Part shown: piece by piece, positions 51,557-61,281 of the stretch | How the letters are laid out: the number at the start of each line of letters is the position of its first letter | How positions within the stretch are numbered: position 1 is the first letter of the stretch | DNA from: Variovorax paradoxus | GTDB taxonomy: Bacteria; Pseudomonadota; Gammaproteobacteria; Burkholderiales; Burkholderiaceae_C | Reading direction: 5' to 3' | Assembly: GCF_018614915.1 (NCBI RefSeq) | Contig: NZ_JAGGNU010000040.1 | Location: 86,684-150,683, forward strand | DNA: 64,000 bases | The notes under the pieces: generated by a model | Told to the model about the DNA's origin: nothing | Seen by the model: only the letters and a program-made list of their open reading frames with translations | The model's database searches: none | Translations under genes and position numbers: made by a program

Positions 51557-52402
51557 ATGGCAGCGCTGCGCATCGACGCCCATCAGCACTACTGGTCGCT
51601 GGCGCACGGCGACTACGGCTGGCTGCAGGACACGCCGGCGCTGCACGCGATCTACCGCGACTTCGCACCCGCCGATCTCGCACCGCTGTTGCAACGCGCG
51701 GGCATCGACGGCACGGTGCTGGTCCAGGCCGCGCCGAGCGAGGCCGAGACCTGGCGGCTGCTGGCGCTGGCCGCGCGGCCCGGCAGCCGCGTGCGTGCGG
51801 TCGTCGGCTGGACCGATCTCGCCGCGGCAGACGCACCCGTGCGCATCCGCCGCCTTGCTCGGGAGCCGCTGCTGAAGGGTCTGCGGCCCATGCTGCAGGA
51901 CCTTGCCGACCCGGCCTGGATCCTCGGCGCGCAGCTCCGGCCTGCCATCGACACGATGACCGAGCTGGGCCTTCGCTTCGACCTGCTGATCAAGCCGCAT
52001 CAACTCGACGCCGCGCTGAGCTTCGCGCGCAGGCATCCGGACTTGCGCATGGTCATCGACCACGCGGCCAAGCCCGACATCGCAGGACAGGGCTTCGAGC
52101 CCTGGGCCACGCTGATGGCTCGCTTCGCCGCCGAAACGCAGGCCTGCTGCAAGCTCTCGGGCCTGGTCACCGAAGCGGGCCCGGGCTGGAATGCCGACGC
52201 GCTGCGGCCCTGCGTCGATCACCTGCTTCGGCACTTCGGCCCCGCCCGCCTTCTGTGGGGCAGCGACTGGCCGGTGCTGAACCTGGCGGGCGACTACCTC
52301 GGCTGGCAGGCCGTGTCCAGCGAGCTGCTCGGTGCGCTCTCGCCGCTGGAGCAGGCGCAGGTGATGGGCATGAACGCAGTGGAGTTCTATGGCATAAAGT
52401 GA
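51557..52402 (+). CDS. Amidohydrolase, L-fuconolactonase-like
   Basis: A 281-residue TIM-barrel hydrolase of the COG3618 type. Metal or substrate residues are in IDAHQHYW at the N-terminus, VIDHAAKPDI and LLWGSDWPVLN near the end. These enzymes hydrolyse sugar lactones such as L-fuconolactone and related gluconolactones. It is paired with the upstream aldose dehydrogenase, which would make the lactone. Confidence 0.85.
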   Translation: MAALRIDAHQHYWSLAHGDYGWLQDTPALHAIYRDFAPADLAPLLQRAGIDGTVLVQAAPSEAETWRLLALAARPGSRVRAVVGWTDLAAADAPVRIRRLAREPLLKGLRPMLQDLADPAWILGAQLRPAIDTMTELGLRFDLLIKPHQLDAALSFARRHPDLRMVIDHAAKPDIAGQGFEPWATLMARFAAETQACCKLSGLVTEAGPGWNADALRPCVDHLLRHFGPARLLWGSDWPVLNLAGDYLGWQAVSSELLGALSPLEQAQVMGMNAVEFYGIK

Positions 52403-52424
52403 CGCTCCACTCTCTGCCTCGCCC

Positions 52425-53526
<1,102 letters not shown>

Positions 53527-53534
<8 letters not shown>

Positions 53535-54447
53535 AAAGAGCCTGGGCAGCCTGCGCCGCGTGCAGGCCGGCGTGCTCAAGGTCGCCTTTCACGAAAGCGG
53601 GCCGGCCGACGGCCCGGCGGTGCTGCTGCTGCACGGCTTTCCGTACGACGTGCAGTCGTACGTCGAGGTGGCGCCGCGGCTCGCGGCCGAGGGCTGCCGC
53701 GTGGTGGTGCCCTACCTGCGCGGCTTCGGCCCGACGCAGTTCGCCGACGCCGCCACGCCACGCTCGGGCGAGCAGGCCGCGATCGGCGCCGACGTGCGCG
53801 ACCTGCTCGATGCGCTCGCGATCCCGCGCGCGGTGCTCGCGGGCTACGACTGGGGCGGCACTGCCGCCTGCGTGGTGGCGGCGCTGTGGCCCGAGCGCTG
53901 CACGGGACTGGTGTCCCTCAACAGCTACAAGATCCAGAACATCGCGGCCGCGCGGCAGCCCATCGCGCCGGAGAACGAGGCGCGCTACTGGTACCAGTAC
54001 TACTTCCACAGCGAACGCGGCCGCGCCGGCCTGGCGCTGAACCGGCGCGCCCTGTGCAAGCTGCTGTGGCGCACGTGGTCGCCGATCTGGCAGTTCGACG
54101 ACGCGACCTACGAGCGCAGCGCGGCGGCTTTCGACAACCCCGACTTCGTCGACATCGTGATCCACTCCTACCGCCATCGGCATGGACTCGTGGCCGGCGA
54201 TCCGGCCTACGCGGCGCTGGAGGCCCGCCTCGCGCAGCAGCCGGACATAAGCGTGCCGAGCATCACCTTCGACGGCACCGACGACGGCGTGATGCCGGTC
54301 GGCGGCACGGCCGACCACAGCCACCACTTCATCGGCCGGCACGAGCACCGCATCGTGCAGGGCGCCGGCCACAACCTGCCGCAGGAAAAACCGCAGGCCT
54401 TCGTCGATGCCGTGCGCGATCTCGTGCATGGCAACATCGGCCGATGA
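53527..54447 (+). CDS. Alpha/beta hydrolase, epoxide hydrolase/dehalogenase-like
   Basis: A 306-residue hydrolase with an aspartate nucleophile in GYDWGGTAA and an oxyanion motif HGFPYDV, both typical of epoxide hydrolases and haloacid/haloalkane dehalogenases rather than serine esterases. The C-terminal histidine lies in GAGHNLPQ. The lid contains tyrosines (YWYQYYFH) as in epoxide hydrolases. It overlaps frmA by eight bases and fghA by four, so it is translated with the formaldehyde genes although it is not a known part of that pathway. Confidence 0.85.
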
Positions 54448-55307
54448 CGGACCCTCTGAAAACCCTTTCCGAACACCGCTGCTTCGGCGGCGTGCAAAGC
54501 TTTCACGAACACGCGTCGCGCGAGATCGGCCTTCCGATGCGCTTCTCGGTGTTCCTGCCGCACCAGGCGCAACAGCGGCCAGTGCCGGCGCTGTTGTACC
54601 TCGCGGGCCTGACCTGCAACGAAGAGACTTTCCCCGTCAAGGCCGGCGCCCAGCGCATCGCCGACGAGCTGGGCCTGGCACTGATCGCGCCCGACACCAG
54701 CCCGCGCGGCGCCGCCGTCGAGAGCCTGCCCGGCGCGAACGCGAACTGGGACTTCGGCATCGGCGCCGGCTTCTACCTCGACGCCACCGAAGCGCCGTGG
54801 GCAGAGCACTGGCGCATGGAAAGCTACCTGGTCCACGAGCTGCTGCCCCTGGTCGCGCAGGCCCTGCCCATCGACGGGCATCGCATCGGCATCTTCGGCC
54901 ACTCGATGGGCGGCCATGGCGCGCTCACGCTTGCGCTGCGGCATCCGGGGCGCTTCAAGTCGCTCTCGGCCTTTGCGCCGATCTGCGCGCCGACGCAGTG
55001 CCCCTGGGGCGAAAAGGCTTTCAGCGGCTATCTCGGCGCCCAGCGCGGCGCCTGGCTCGCGCACGACGCCTGCGCGCTGATGCAGTCGCAGACCGCGCCG
55101 CCCTATCCGGCCGGCATCCGGATCGACCAGGGACTGGCCGACAAATTCCTCAGCGAGCAGCTGCACCCGCATTTGTTCGAAGCCGCCTGCCGCGCCGCCG
55201 GCCAGCCGCTCGACCTGCGCCGGCACGCCGGCTACGACCACGGCTACTACTTCATCCAGAGCTTCGTGGAGGAGCATCTGCGCCACCACGCCGGGGCATT
55301 GGCTTGA
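54444..55307 (+). CDS. fghA: S-formylglutathione hydrolase
   Basis: A 287-residue esterase that releases formate and glutathione from S-formylglutathione. It shows the catalytic serine in GIFGHSMGGHGAL, the conserved YLAGLTCNEETF and DTSPRG, and the C-terminal histidine in YDHGYYFI. It is coupled to the upstream hydrolase by ATGA and completes the frmA-fghA pair. Confidence 0.95.
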   Translation: MTDPLKTLSEHRCFGGVQSFHEHASREIGLPMRFSVFLPHQAQQRPVPALLYLAGLTCNEETFPVKAGAQRIADELGLALIAPDTSPRGAAVESLPGANANWDFGIGAGFYLDATEAPWAEHWRMESYLVHELLPLVAQALPIDGHRIGIFGHSMGGHGALTLALRHPGRFKSLSAFAPICAPTQCPWGEKAFSGYLGAQRGAWLAHDACALMQSQTAPPYPAGIRIDQGLADKFLSEQLHPHLFEAACRAAGQPLDLRRHAGYDHGYYFIQSFVEEHLRHHAGALA

Positions 55308-55660
55308 GCGAGTTCGTCCAGAGCCTGCACGAGGTCTTCGAGCGCTTCGGCCGCATCGAGATCAAGCGCATGTTCGGCGGCCACGGCATCTACCACGAGG
55401 GACGCATGTTCGCGCTGGTGGCGCGCGACACGCTCTATCTCAAGGCCGATCCGCAAAGCGTGGCGCATTTCGAACGCCTGCGCCTGCCGGCCTTCGAATA
55501 CCAGCGCGAGGGAAAGACCGCGCAGATGTCCTACCGGGAAGCGCCCGCCGAGGTCTTCGACGACCGCGACGAGGCCGCCCTGTGGGCCCGGCGCGCCTGG
55601 GAAGCCGCATTGCGTTCCGGCGCCGCGCCCGGGAAGCGGGCGAGAAAGACATCACCATGA
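55304..55660 (+). CDS. TfoX N-terminal domain-containing protein
   Basis: A 118-residue protein resembling the N-terminal domain of TfoX/Sxy (VFERFGRIEIKRMFGGHGIY), without the C-terminal domain of the competence activator. It starts at TTG 55304, overlapping the fghA stop (TTGA). Stand-alone TfoX-N proteins are common in Burkholderiales; their function is not established. Confidence 0.85.
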   Translation: MSEFVQSLHEVFERFGRIEIKRMFGGHGIYHEGRMFALVARDTLYLKADPQSVAHFERLRLPAFEYQREGKTAQMSYREAPAEVFDDRDEAALWARRAWEAALRSGAAPGKRARKTSP

Positions 55661-56268
55661 GCGGAATGCCGCCCCCGCTGCCCGAACGCGAAGAGATCGC
55701 GCTGCTCGAAGTTTTCGAGGGCCTCGTCCTGCAGCAGATCCACGTGGTCGACACGCCGCAGAAGGCCGAACGGGCGTTGGCCGCACTGATGGCGCACGGC
55801 GTGGTCGGCTTCGACACCGAGTCCAAGCCCACCTTCGCGAAATTCGAGGTCTCGGGCGGCCCCCACGTGCTGCAGTTCGCGACGCGCGATGCCGCCTGGC
55901 TCTTCCAGCTGCACCGCAGCGAGTGCCATGAGGTCCTGGCCGGGCTGCTGGCCTCGCCCGAACTGACCAAGGTCGGCTTCGGCCTCTCGTCCGACCTGAG
56001 CCTGATCCGGCAGCGCTTCGGCGTCGAGCCGCAAGCCGTGTTCGATCTGGACACCGAGTTCCGCCGCCGCGGCTACCGCCGGTCGGTCGGCGTGAAGACG
56101 GCGGTGGCGCTGGTGTTCAACCGCCGCTTCGTGAAGTCGCGCAAGGCCACCACCTCGAACTGGGCCCACAAGCAACTGAGCGATGCACAGCTGCGCTATG
56201 CGGCTAACGACGCCTATGCGGCGATTCGCGTCTACGAGGCGCTCGGGCTCGTGGCCCCGGCCGGCTGA
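55657..56268 (+). CDS. 3'-5' exonuclease, RNase D-like
   Basis: A 203-residue DEDD nuclease domain. Motifs are VGFDTESKP (Exo I Asp/Glu), GFGLSSDLSL (Exo II Asp) and YAANDAYAAIRVY (Exo III, DEDDy tyrosine/aspartate). There is no HRDC domain, so it is shorter than RNase D. It is coupled to the tfoX-N gene. Its 3' end overlaps the gluconokinase gene on the other strand by 37 bp. Confidence 0.9.
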   Translation: MSGMPPPLPEREEIALLEVFEGLVLQQIHVVDTPQKAERALAALMAHGVVGFDTESKPTFAKFEVSGGPHVLQFATRDAAWLFQLHRSECHEVLAGLLASPELTKVGFGLSSDLSLIRQRFGVEPQAVFDLDTEFRRRGYRRSVGVKTAVALVFNRRFVKSRKATTSNWAHKQLSDAQLRYAANDAYAAIRVYEALGLVAPAG

Positions 56269-56762
56269 TCCTGCCGCAGCCAGACCCGGACCTCGGCCAC
56301 GAGCCGTTCCAGCGGCGCCGACGCATCGACCGCGAGCACGCCAGGCTCGCCGACGGGCGATTCGAGCGTCGCGAACTGGTTGGCGACCAGGCTGGCCGGG
56401 AACATGTGCTCGGCCGCGCGCGCTGCGACGCGGCGCTCGGCCTCCTCGCGCGACAGGTCCATGAACACGAAGCGCAGCCCCGGCGCCGCGGCGCGCAAGC
56501 GCTCGCGGTAGTCGCGCTTGAGCGCCGAGCAGGTCAGCACCGCGCCCTGCGGCCGGCCGGCAATTTCCCGGCCCAGCGTGGCCAGCCAGCCGGCACGGTC
56601 GGCATCGGTGAGCGCGATTCCGGCGCGCATCTTGCTCACGCTTTCGGGCGCATGGAAATCGTCGCCTTCGATCAAGGGCAGCGCCAGCTCGCGCGCGAGC
56701 GCCGCGCCGAGGCTGGACTTGCCGCAGCCCGAGACGCCCATCACCACGAGCGAGCGGGACAT
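56232..56762 (-). CDS. gntK: Gluconokinase
   Basis: A 176-residue kinase phosphorylating gluconate to 6-phosphogluconate. P-loop MGVSGCGKSS, then EGDDFHAPESVSKM and CSALKRDYRERLR are characteristic of GntK. ATG 56762 gives the usual start; ATG 56795 is in frame and would add 11 residues. It is convergent with the exonuclease gene and overlaps its 3' end by 37 bp, so both C-termini are encoded on opposite strands of the same bases. Confidence 0.9.
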   Translation of the reverse strand: MSRSLVVMGVSGCGKSSLGAALARELALPLIEGDDFHAPESVSKMRAGIALTDADRAGWLATLGREIAGRPQGAVLTCSALKRDYRERLRAAAPGLRFVFMDLSREEAERRVAARAAEHMFPASLVANQFATLESPVGEPGVLAVDASAPLERLVAEVRVWLRQDQPAGATSPSAS

Positions 56763-56858
56763 GTCTTCGGACCGGGGAAGGTAAAGCTTGCTCATCGGAA
56801 CTATTGTCTCGCCATCTCTACTTATGATGGCGCCCTCGTCGCCGGGAAGTAACAAGCC

Positions 56859-59800
56859 GTGTCCATGGTTCAGCTGGCCTTGCGCCGCCCCTACACCTTC
56901 ATCGTGATGGCGATGCTGATCGTGCTGGCCACGCCCTTCGTGCTGCTGCGCATGGCCACCGACATCTTCCCGGAGATCAACATTCCGGTGATCAGCATCA
57001 TCTGGAACTACGGCGGCCTCCCCGCGCAGGAGATGGGCCAGCGCATCGCCGGCCAGACCGAGCGCGGCCTGACCACCACGGTCAGCGACATCGAGCACAT
57101 CGAGTCGCAGTCGCTGGCAGGCGTGACGGTCATCAAGGTCTTCTTCCAGCCCACGGCCAACATCGAGACCGCGATCGCCCAGACGGTGGCCTCGGTGCAG
57201 ACGCAGGTGCGCCAGCTGCCGCCCGGCATCACGCCGCCGCTGGTGATCAAGTATTCGGCCTCGAGCATCCCGGTGATCCAGCTCGCGTTGTCGAGCACCG
57301 AGCGCCCGGAGAACGCGCTCTTCGACTCGGCCATCAACCAGCTGCGGCCGCAGCTCATCACGATTCCGGGCGTGGCGATCCCGTTCCCGTACGGCGGCAA
57401 GAACCGGCTGATCTCCGTCGACCTCGATACGCAGGCCATGCAGGCGCGCGGCCTGTCGCCGGCCGACGTGGTGAATGCGGTGAATGCGCAGAACCTGATC
57501 CTGCCCTCGGGCACGGCCAAGTTCGGCGCCACCGAGTACAGCGTCAAGATGAACGGCTCGCCCGAGGTGCTGGCCGGGCTCAACGACCTGCCGGTGCGCA
57601 CCGCCAACGGCGCCACCACCTACCTGCGCGACCTCGCCTACGTGCGCGACGGCTTCTCGCCGCAGACCAACATCGTGCGCCAGGACGGGGTGCGCGGCGT
57701 GCTGCTGTCGGTGATCAAGAACGGTGCGGCCTCGACGCTGGACATCGTGTCCAACCTGCGCGCGATGCTGCCGGTGGCGCAGCAGGGCATGCCGGCCGAC
57801 ATCAAGGTCACGCCGCTGTTCGACCAGTCGGTGTTCGTCAAGGCGGCCGTGCAGGGCGTGGTGCTCGAAGCCATCATCGCTGCACTGCTGACGGCCGCGA
57901 TGGTGCTGCTCTTCCTCGGCAACTGGCGCAGCACGCTGATCATCGCGCTGACCATCCCGCTGTCGATCCTGGCCTCGGTGCTAGCCCTGCACGCGCTGGG
58001 CGAGACGCTCAACCTGATGACGCTGGGCGGGCTCGCGCTCTCGGTCGGCATCCTGGTCGACCAGGCGATCGTGACCATCGAGAACATCGAGCGCCATCTG
58101 CACATGGGCACCCCGCTGAACGAGGCGATCCTGGTCGGCGCCGGCGAGATCGGCCCGGCCGCCTTCGTCTCCACGCTGTGCATCTGCATCGTGTTCGTGC
58201 CGATGTTCTTCCTCTCCGGCGTGGCGCGCTTCCTGTTCGTGCCGCTGGCCGAAGCGGTGGTGTTCGCGATGCTGGCCTCCTACATCCTGTCGCGCACGCT
58301 GGTGCCGACGCTGATGATGCTGCTGATGGGCGGCGTGCACGAGGCCCGCGCGGGCGAGACCCGGCCGAGCCTGCTGCAGCGGCTCTACCGCAGCTTCGAC
58401 CGGCGCTTCGAGCGCGTGCGCCGCGCCTACACGCTGGTGCTGTCGGCGCTGCTGTCGAAGCGCGGCCGCTTCATCGCGCTCTTTCTCGGCTTCTGCCTCC
58501 TGTCCTGCCTGTTGTACCCAGTGCTGGGACGCGACTTCTTCCCCGGCGTGGACGCCGGCCAGATCCGGCTGCACATGCGCGCCCCCACGGGCACGCGCAT
58601 CGAAGAGACGGCGCGGCTGGCCGACGAGGTGGAAGCGGCGATCCGCGAGCTGATTCCCAAGGACCAGCTCGAGACCATCCTCGACAACCTCGGCGTGCCC
58701 AACAGCGGCATCAATCTCTCCTACAGCAACTCGGGAACCATCGGCACGCTGGACGGCGAGATCCTGCTCTCGCTGCATGACGGACATCGGCCGACCGAGG
58801 AATTCATCTCGCTGCTGCGCGCCGAGCTGCCCCGGCGCTTCCCGGGCCTCGAGTTCTTCTTCCAGCCCGCCGACATCGTCACGCAGATCCTCAACTTCGG
58901 CCTGCCGGCGGCAATCGACGTGCAGTTCAGCGGCAACGACCTGGCCGGCAACGCGGCACGCGCCGCCGAGCTGGTCAAGGCCATCCGCAAGATTCCGGGC
59001 GCCGTCGACGCCCACGTGCACCAGCGGCTGGATGGTCCGAGCCTCAGCCTGCAGATGGACCGCACGCGGCTGCAGCAGTTCGGCTTGACGGCGCAGAACG
59101 TCGGCCAGAACGTGCTCATCGCGCTGTCGGGCAGCTCGCAGACCGCGCCGGCCTTCTGGCTCAATCCGCAGAACGGCGTGGTCTACAACATCGCGGTGCA
59201 GTCGCCGCAGTACAAGGTGGACTCGCTCGACGCGCTGCTCAACATTCCGGTCGGCGCCAGCGGGGCGGCGAGCGCCGTCGGCCCGCCGCAGCTGCTCGGC
59301 AACCTGGTGGACGCGCAGGCGGCACGGCAACCGGCCGTGGTCTCGCGCTACAACATCGCGCCTGTGATCGACGTCTACGTCAGCGTGCAAGGCACCGACC
59401 TCGCGAACGTCGCATCGAAGGTGCAGGTGCTGGTCGACGAGATGCGGCCCAAGCTGTCGCGCGGAAGCCAGGTCACGATGCGCGGGCAGGTCGAGACGAT
59501 GCAGTCCTCCTTCATCGGGCTGGGCGTCGGCCTCGCGATGGCGATCGTGCTGGTCTACCTGCTGATCGTGGTCACCTTCCAGTCCTGGCTCGATGCCGCG
59601 ATCATCATCACCGCGCTGCCGGCTGCCTTGGCCGGCATCGCCTGGATGTTGTTCCTCACCGGCACCACGCTGAGCGTGCCGGCCCTGACTGGCGCCATCA
59701 TGACCATGGGCGTGGCCACGGCCAACAGCATTCTGCTGATCTCCTTCGCGCGCGAGCGGCTGGCGGCCGGCGTGCCGCCGCTCTCGGCCGCGCTCGAAGC

Positions 59801-60068
59801 CGGCGCCACGCGCATCCGGCCGGTGCTGATGACGGCGCTGGCGATGATCATCGGCATGATCCCGATGGCGCTGGGCCTGGGCGAAGGCGCCGAGCAGAAT
59901 GCGCCGCTCGGCCGCGCCGTGATCGGCGGCCTGCTGTTTGCGACCGTGTCCACCCTGTTCTTCGTACCGGCCGTGTACGCCGGCATCCACAGCCGCATCG
60001 CGCACCGCAAGGCGGCACGCGATGCCGACTCGTCCGCGCCGCCCGGCGCCGCGCCCCAGGAGACCTGA
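56859..60068 (+). CDS. RND efflux transporter permease
   Basis: A 1069-residue inner-membrane pump of the AcrB-like family with 12 expected helices and two large periplasmic loops. TM4 reads LSVGILVDQAIVTIENIERHL: the first relay aspartate (D401) is kept but the second is Gln (Q402). In TM10, GVATANSILL has alanine (A955) where AcrB has its lysine. The pump therefore lacks two of three canonical proton-relay residues and may use a different coupling scheme. It starts at GTG 56859 with GGGAAG upstream; ATG 56865 is also in frame. The order permease-adaptor-outer membrane factor differs from the usual adaptor-first order. Confidence 0.92.
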   Translation: MSMVQLALRRPYTFIVMAMLIVLATPFVLLRMATDIFPEINIPVISIIWNYGGLPAQEMGQRIAGQTERGLTTTVSDIEHIESQSLAGVTVIKVFFQPTANIETAIAQTVASVQTQVRQLPPGITPPLVIKYSASSIPVIQLALSSTERPENALFDSAINQLRPQLITIPGVAIPFPYGGKNRLISVDLDTQAMQARGLSPADVVNAVNAQNLILPSGTAKFGATEYSVKMNGSPEVLAGLNDLPVRTANGATTYLRDLAYVRDGFSPQTNIVRQDGVRGVLLSVIKNGAASTLDIVSNLRAMLPVAQQGMPADIKVTPLFDQSVFVKAAVQGVVLEAIIAALLTAAMVLLFLGNWRSTLIIALTIPLSILASVLALHALGETLNLMTLGGLALSVGILVDQAIVTIENIERHLHMGTPLNEAILVGAGEIGPAAFVSTLCICIVFVPMFFLSGVARFLFVPLAEAVVFAMLASYILSRTLVPTLMMLLMGGVHEARAGETRPSLLQRLYRSFDRRFERVRRAYTLVLSALLSKRGRFIALFLGFCLLSCLLYPVLGRDFFPGVDAGQIRLHMRAPTGTRIEETARLADEVEAAIRELIPKDQLETILDNLGVPNSGINLSYSNSGTIGTLDGEILLSLHDGHRPTEEFISLLRAELPRRFPGLEFFFQPADIVTQILNFGLPAAIDVQFSGNDLAGNAARAAELVKAIRKIPGAVDAHVHQRLDGPSLSLQMDRTRLQQFGLTAQNVGQNVLIALSGSSQTAPAFWLNPQNGVVYNIAVQSPQYKVDSLDALLNIPVGASGAASAVGPPQLLGNLVDAQAARQPAVVSRYNIAPVIDVYVSVQGTDLANVASKVQVLVDEMRPKLSRGSQVTMRGQVETMQSSFIGLGVGLAMAIVLVYLLIVVTFQSWLDAAIIITALPAALAGIAWMLFLTGTTLSVPALTGAIMTMGVATANSILLISFARERLAAGVPPLSAALEAGATRIRPVLMTALAMIIGMIPMALGLGEGAEQNAPLGRAVIGGLLFATVSTLFFVPAVYAGIHSRIAHRKAARDADSSAPPGAAPQET

Positions 60069-60072
60069 GACC

Positions 60073-61281
60073 ATGTCGGAGCAACGCCACGCGGGGTTGG
60101 CCATCCACCCGATCGCCGCCGACGACGAGGGCGAGCATCACGAGCTGCTGCGCCGCCGGCAGATCGTGCGCCGCACGCGCATCGCCGTGCTGGTCGTGCT
60201 GGTCCTGCTGGCCATCGGCGCCGCGCGCACCGTGTTCGTCCGCATCGCCAATGCGCGTGCGCTCGAAGCCAGCTCGACCGAACTCGCCAAGCAGTACGTC
60301 AAGACCGCCCTGCCGCAGGCGCCCACCGCCGGCCAAACGCTGGCATTGCCGGGCACGCTGCAGGGCTTCGTGCAGGCGCCGATCTCGGCGCGCGCCAGCG
60401 GCTACCTGAAACGCTGGACCAAGGACATCGGCAGCCGCGTCGAGAAGGGCGAGCTGCTGGCCGAGATCGAGACGCCCGAAATCGACCAGCAGCTTTCGCA
60501 GGCCGTCGCCGGGCGGCAGCAGGCCGCTTCCGGCCTCGAGCTGGCGAAGAGCACGGTCGCGCGCTGGGAAAACCTGCGCAAGAAGGACGTGGTCTCGCAG
60601 CAGGATCTGGACGAACGCCGCAGCGGCCTGGCGCAGGCCACGGCCAACCTCGCGGCGGCCGATGCGAACGTGCAGCGACTGCGCCAGACCGAGGGCTTCA
60701 AGCGCGTGCTGGCGCCCTTCGCCGGCGTGATCACGCGGCGCAACGTCGATGTCGGCGACCTGATCGACGCCGGCGGCAGCCGGCCGCTGTTCCTGCTCGC
60801 GCAGACCGATCCGCTGCGCGTGTACGTCAACGTGCCGCAGGCCTATGCGCAGCTGGTGAAGGCCGGGCAGCCGGTGGTCGTGACCCAGGCAGAACTGCGC
60901 GGCCAGAGCTTCAAGGGCGAGGTGGCGCGCACCTCGGGCGCGATCGACACCGCGACCCGCATGATGCAGGTCGAGGTATCGCTGCCCAACCGCGAGGGCA
61001 CGCTGCTGCCTGGCGCCTACGTGCAGGTCTCGCTGCCGCTCGCGGCCAGCCGCTCGCTCACCATTTCGGCCAATGCGCTGCTGTTCCGCGCCGAAGGCAC
61101 GCGCGTCGCGGTGGTCGACGCACAAGGCCGCATTCGCCTGCGCACTGTCAACATCGGCCGCAACTACGGCGAGACGGTAGAGGTGCTCGACGGCATTGCC
61201 GCCACCGACCGCCTGGTGCTGAACCCGTCGGACTCGCTGGCGGAGGGCGACGTCGTGGCCGTCGCCAAGGAACCGGCGTGA
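60073..61281 (+). CDS. RND efflux periplasmic adaptor
   Basis: A 402-residue membrane-fusion protein. A single N-terminal membrane anchor (RTRIAVLVVLVLLAIGAA) is preceded by an unusually long charged cytoplasmic N-terminus of about 38 residues. Lipoyl-like halves (GFVQAPISARASGYLKRWTK and RVLAPFAGVITRRNVDVGD) flank an alpha-helical hairpin. It connects the permease to the outer membrane factor encoded next. Confidence 0.92.
   Translation: MSEQRHAGLAIHPIAADDEGEHHELLRRRQIVRRTRIAVLVVLVLLAIGAARTVFVRIANARALEASSTELAKQYVKTALPQAPTAGQTLALPGTLQGFVQAPISARASGYLKRWTKDIGSRVEKGELLAEIETPEIDQQLSQAVAGRQQAASGLELAKSTVARWENLRKKDVVSQQDLDERRSGLAQATANLAAADANVQRLRQTEGFKRVLAPFAGVITRRNVDVGDLIDAGGSRPLFLLAQTDPLRVYVNVPQAYAQLVKAGQPVVVTQAELRGQSFKGEVARTSGAIDTATRMMQVEVSLPNREGTLLPGAYVQVSLPLAASRSLTISANALLFRAEGTRVAVVDAQGRIRLRTVNIGRNYGETVEVLDGIAATDRLVLNPSDSLAEGDVVAVAKEPA

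Noticed and set aside
56804..56828. Sigma-70 promoter TTGTCT/TATGAT before the RND operon
   Set aside because: The spacer is only 13 bp.
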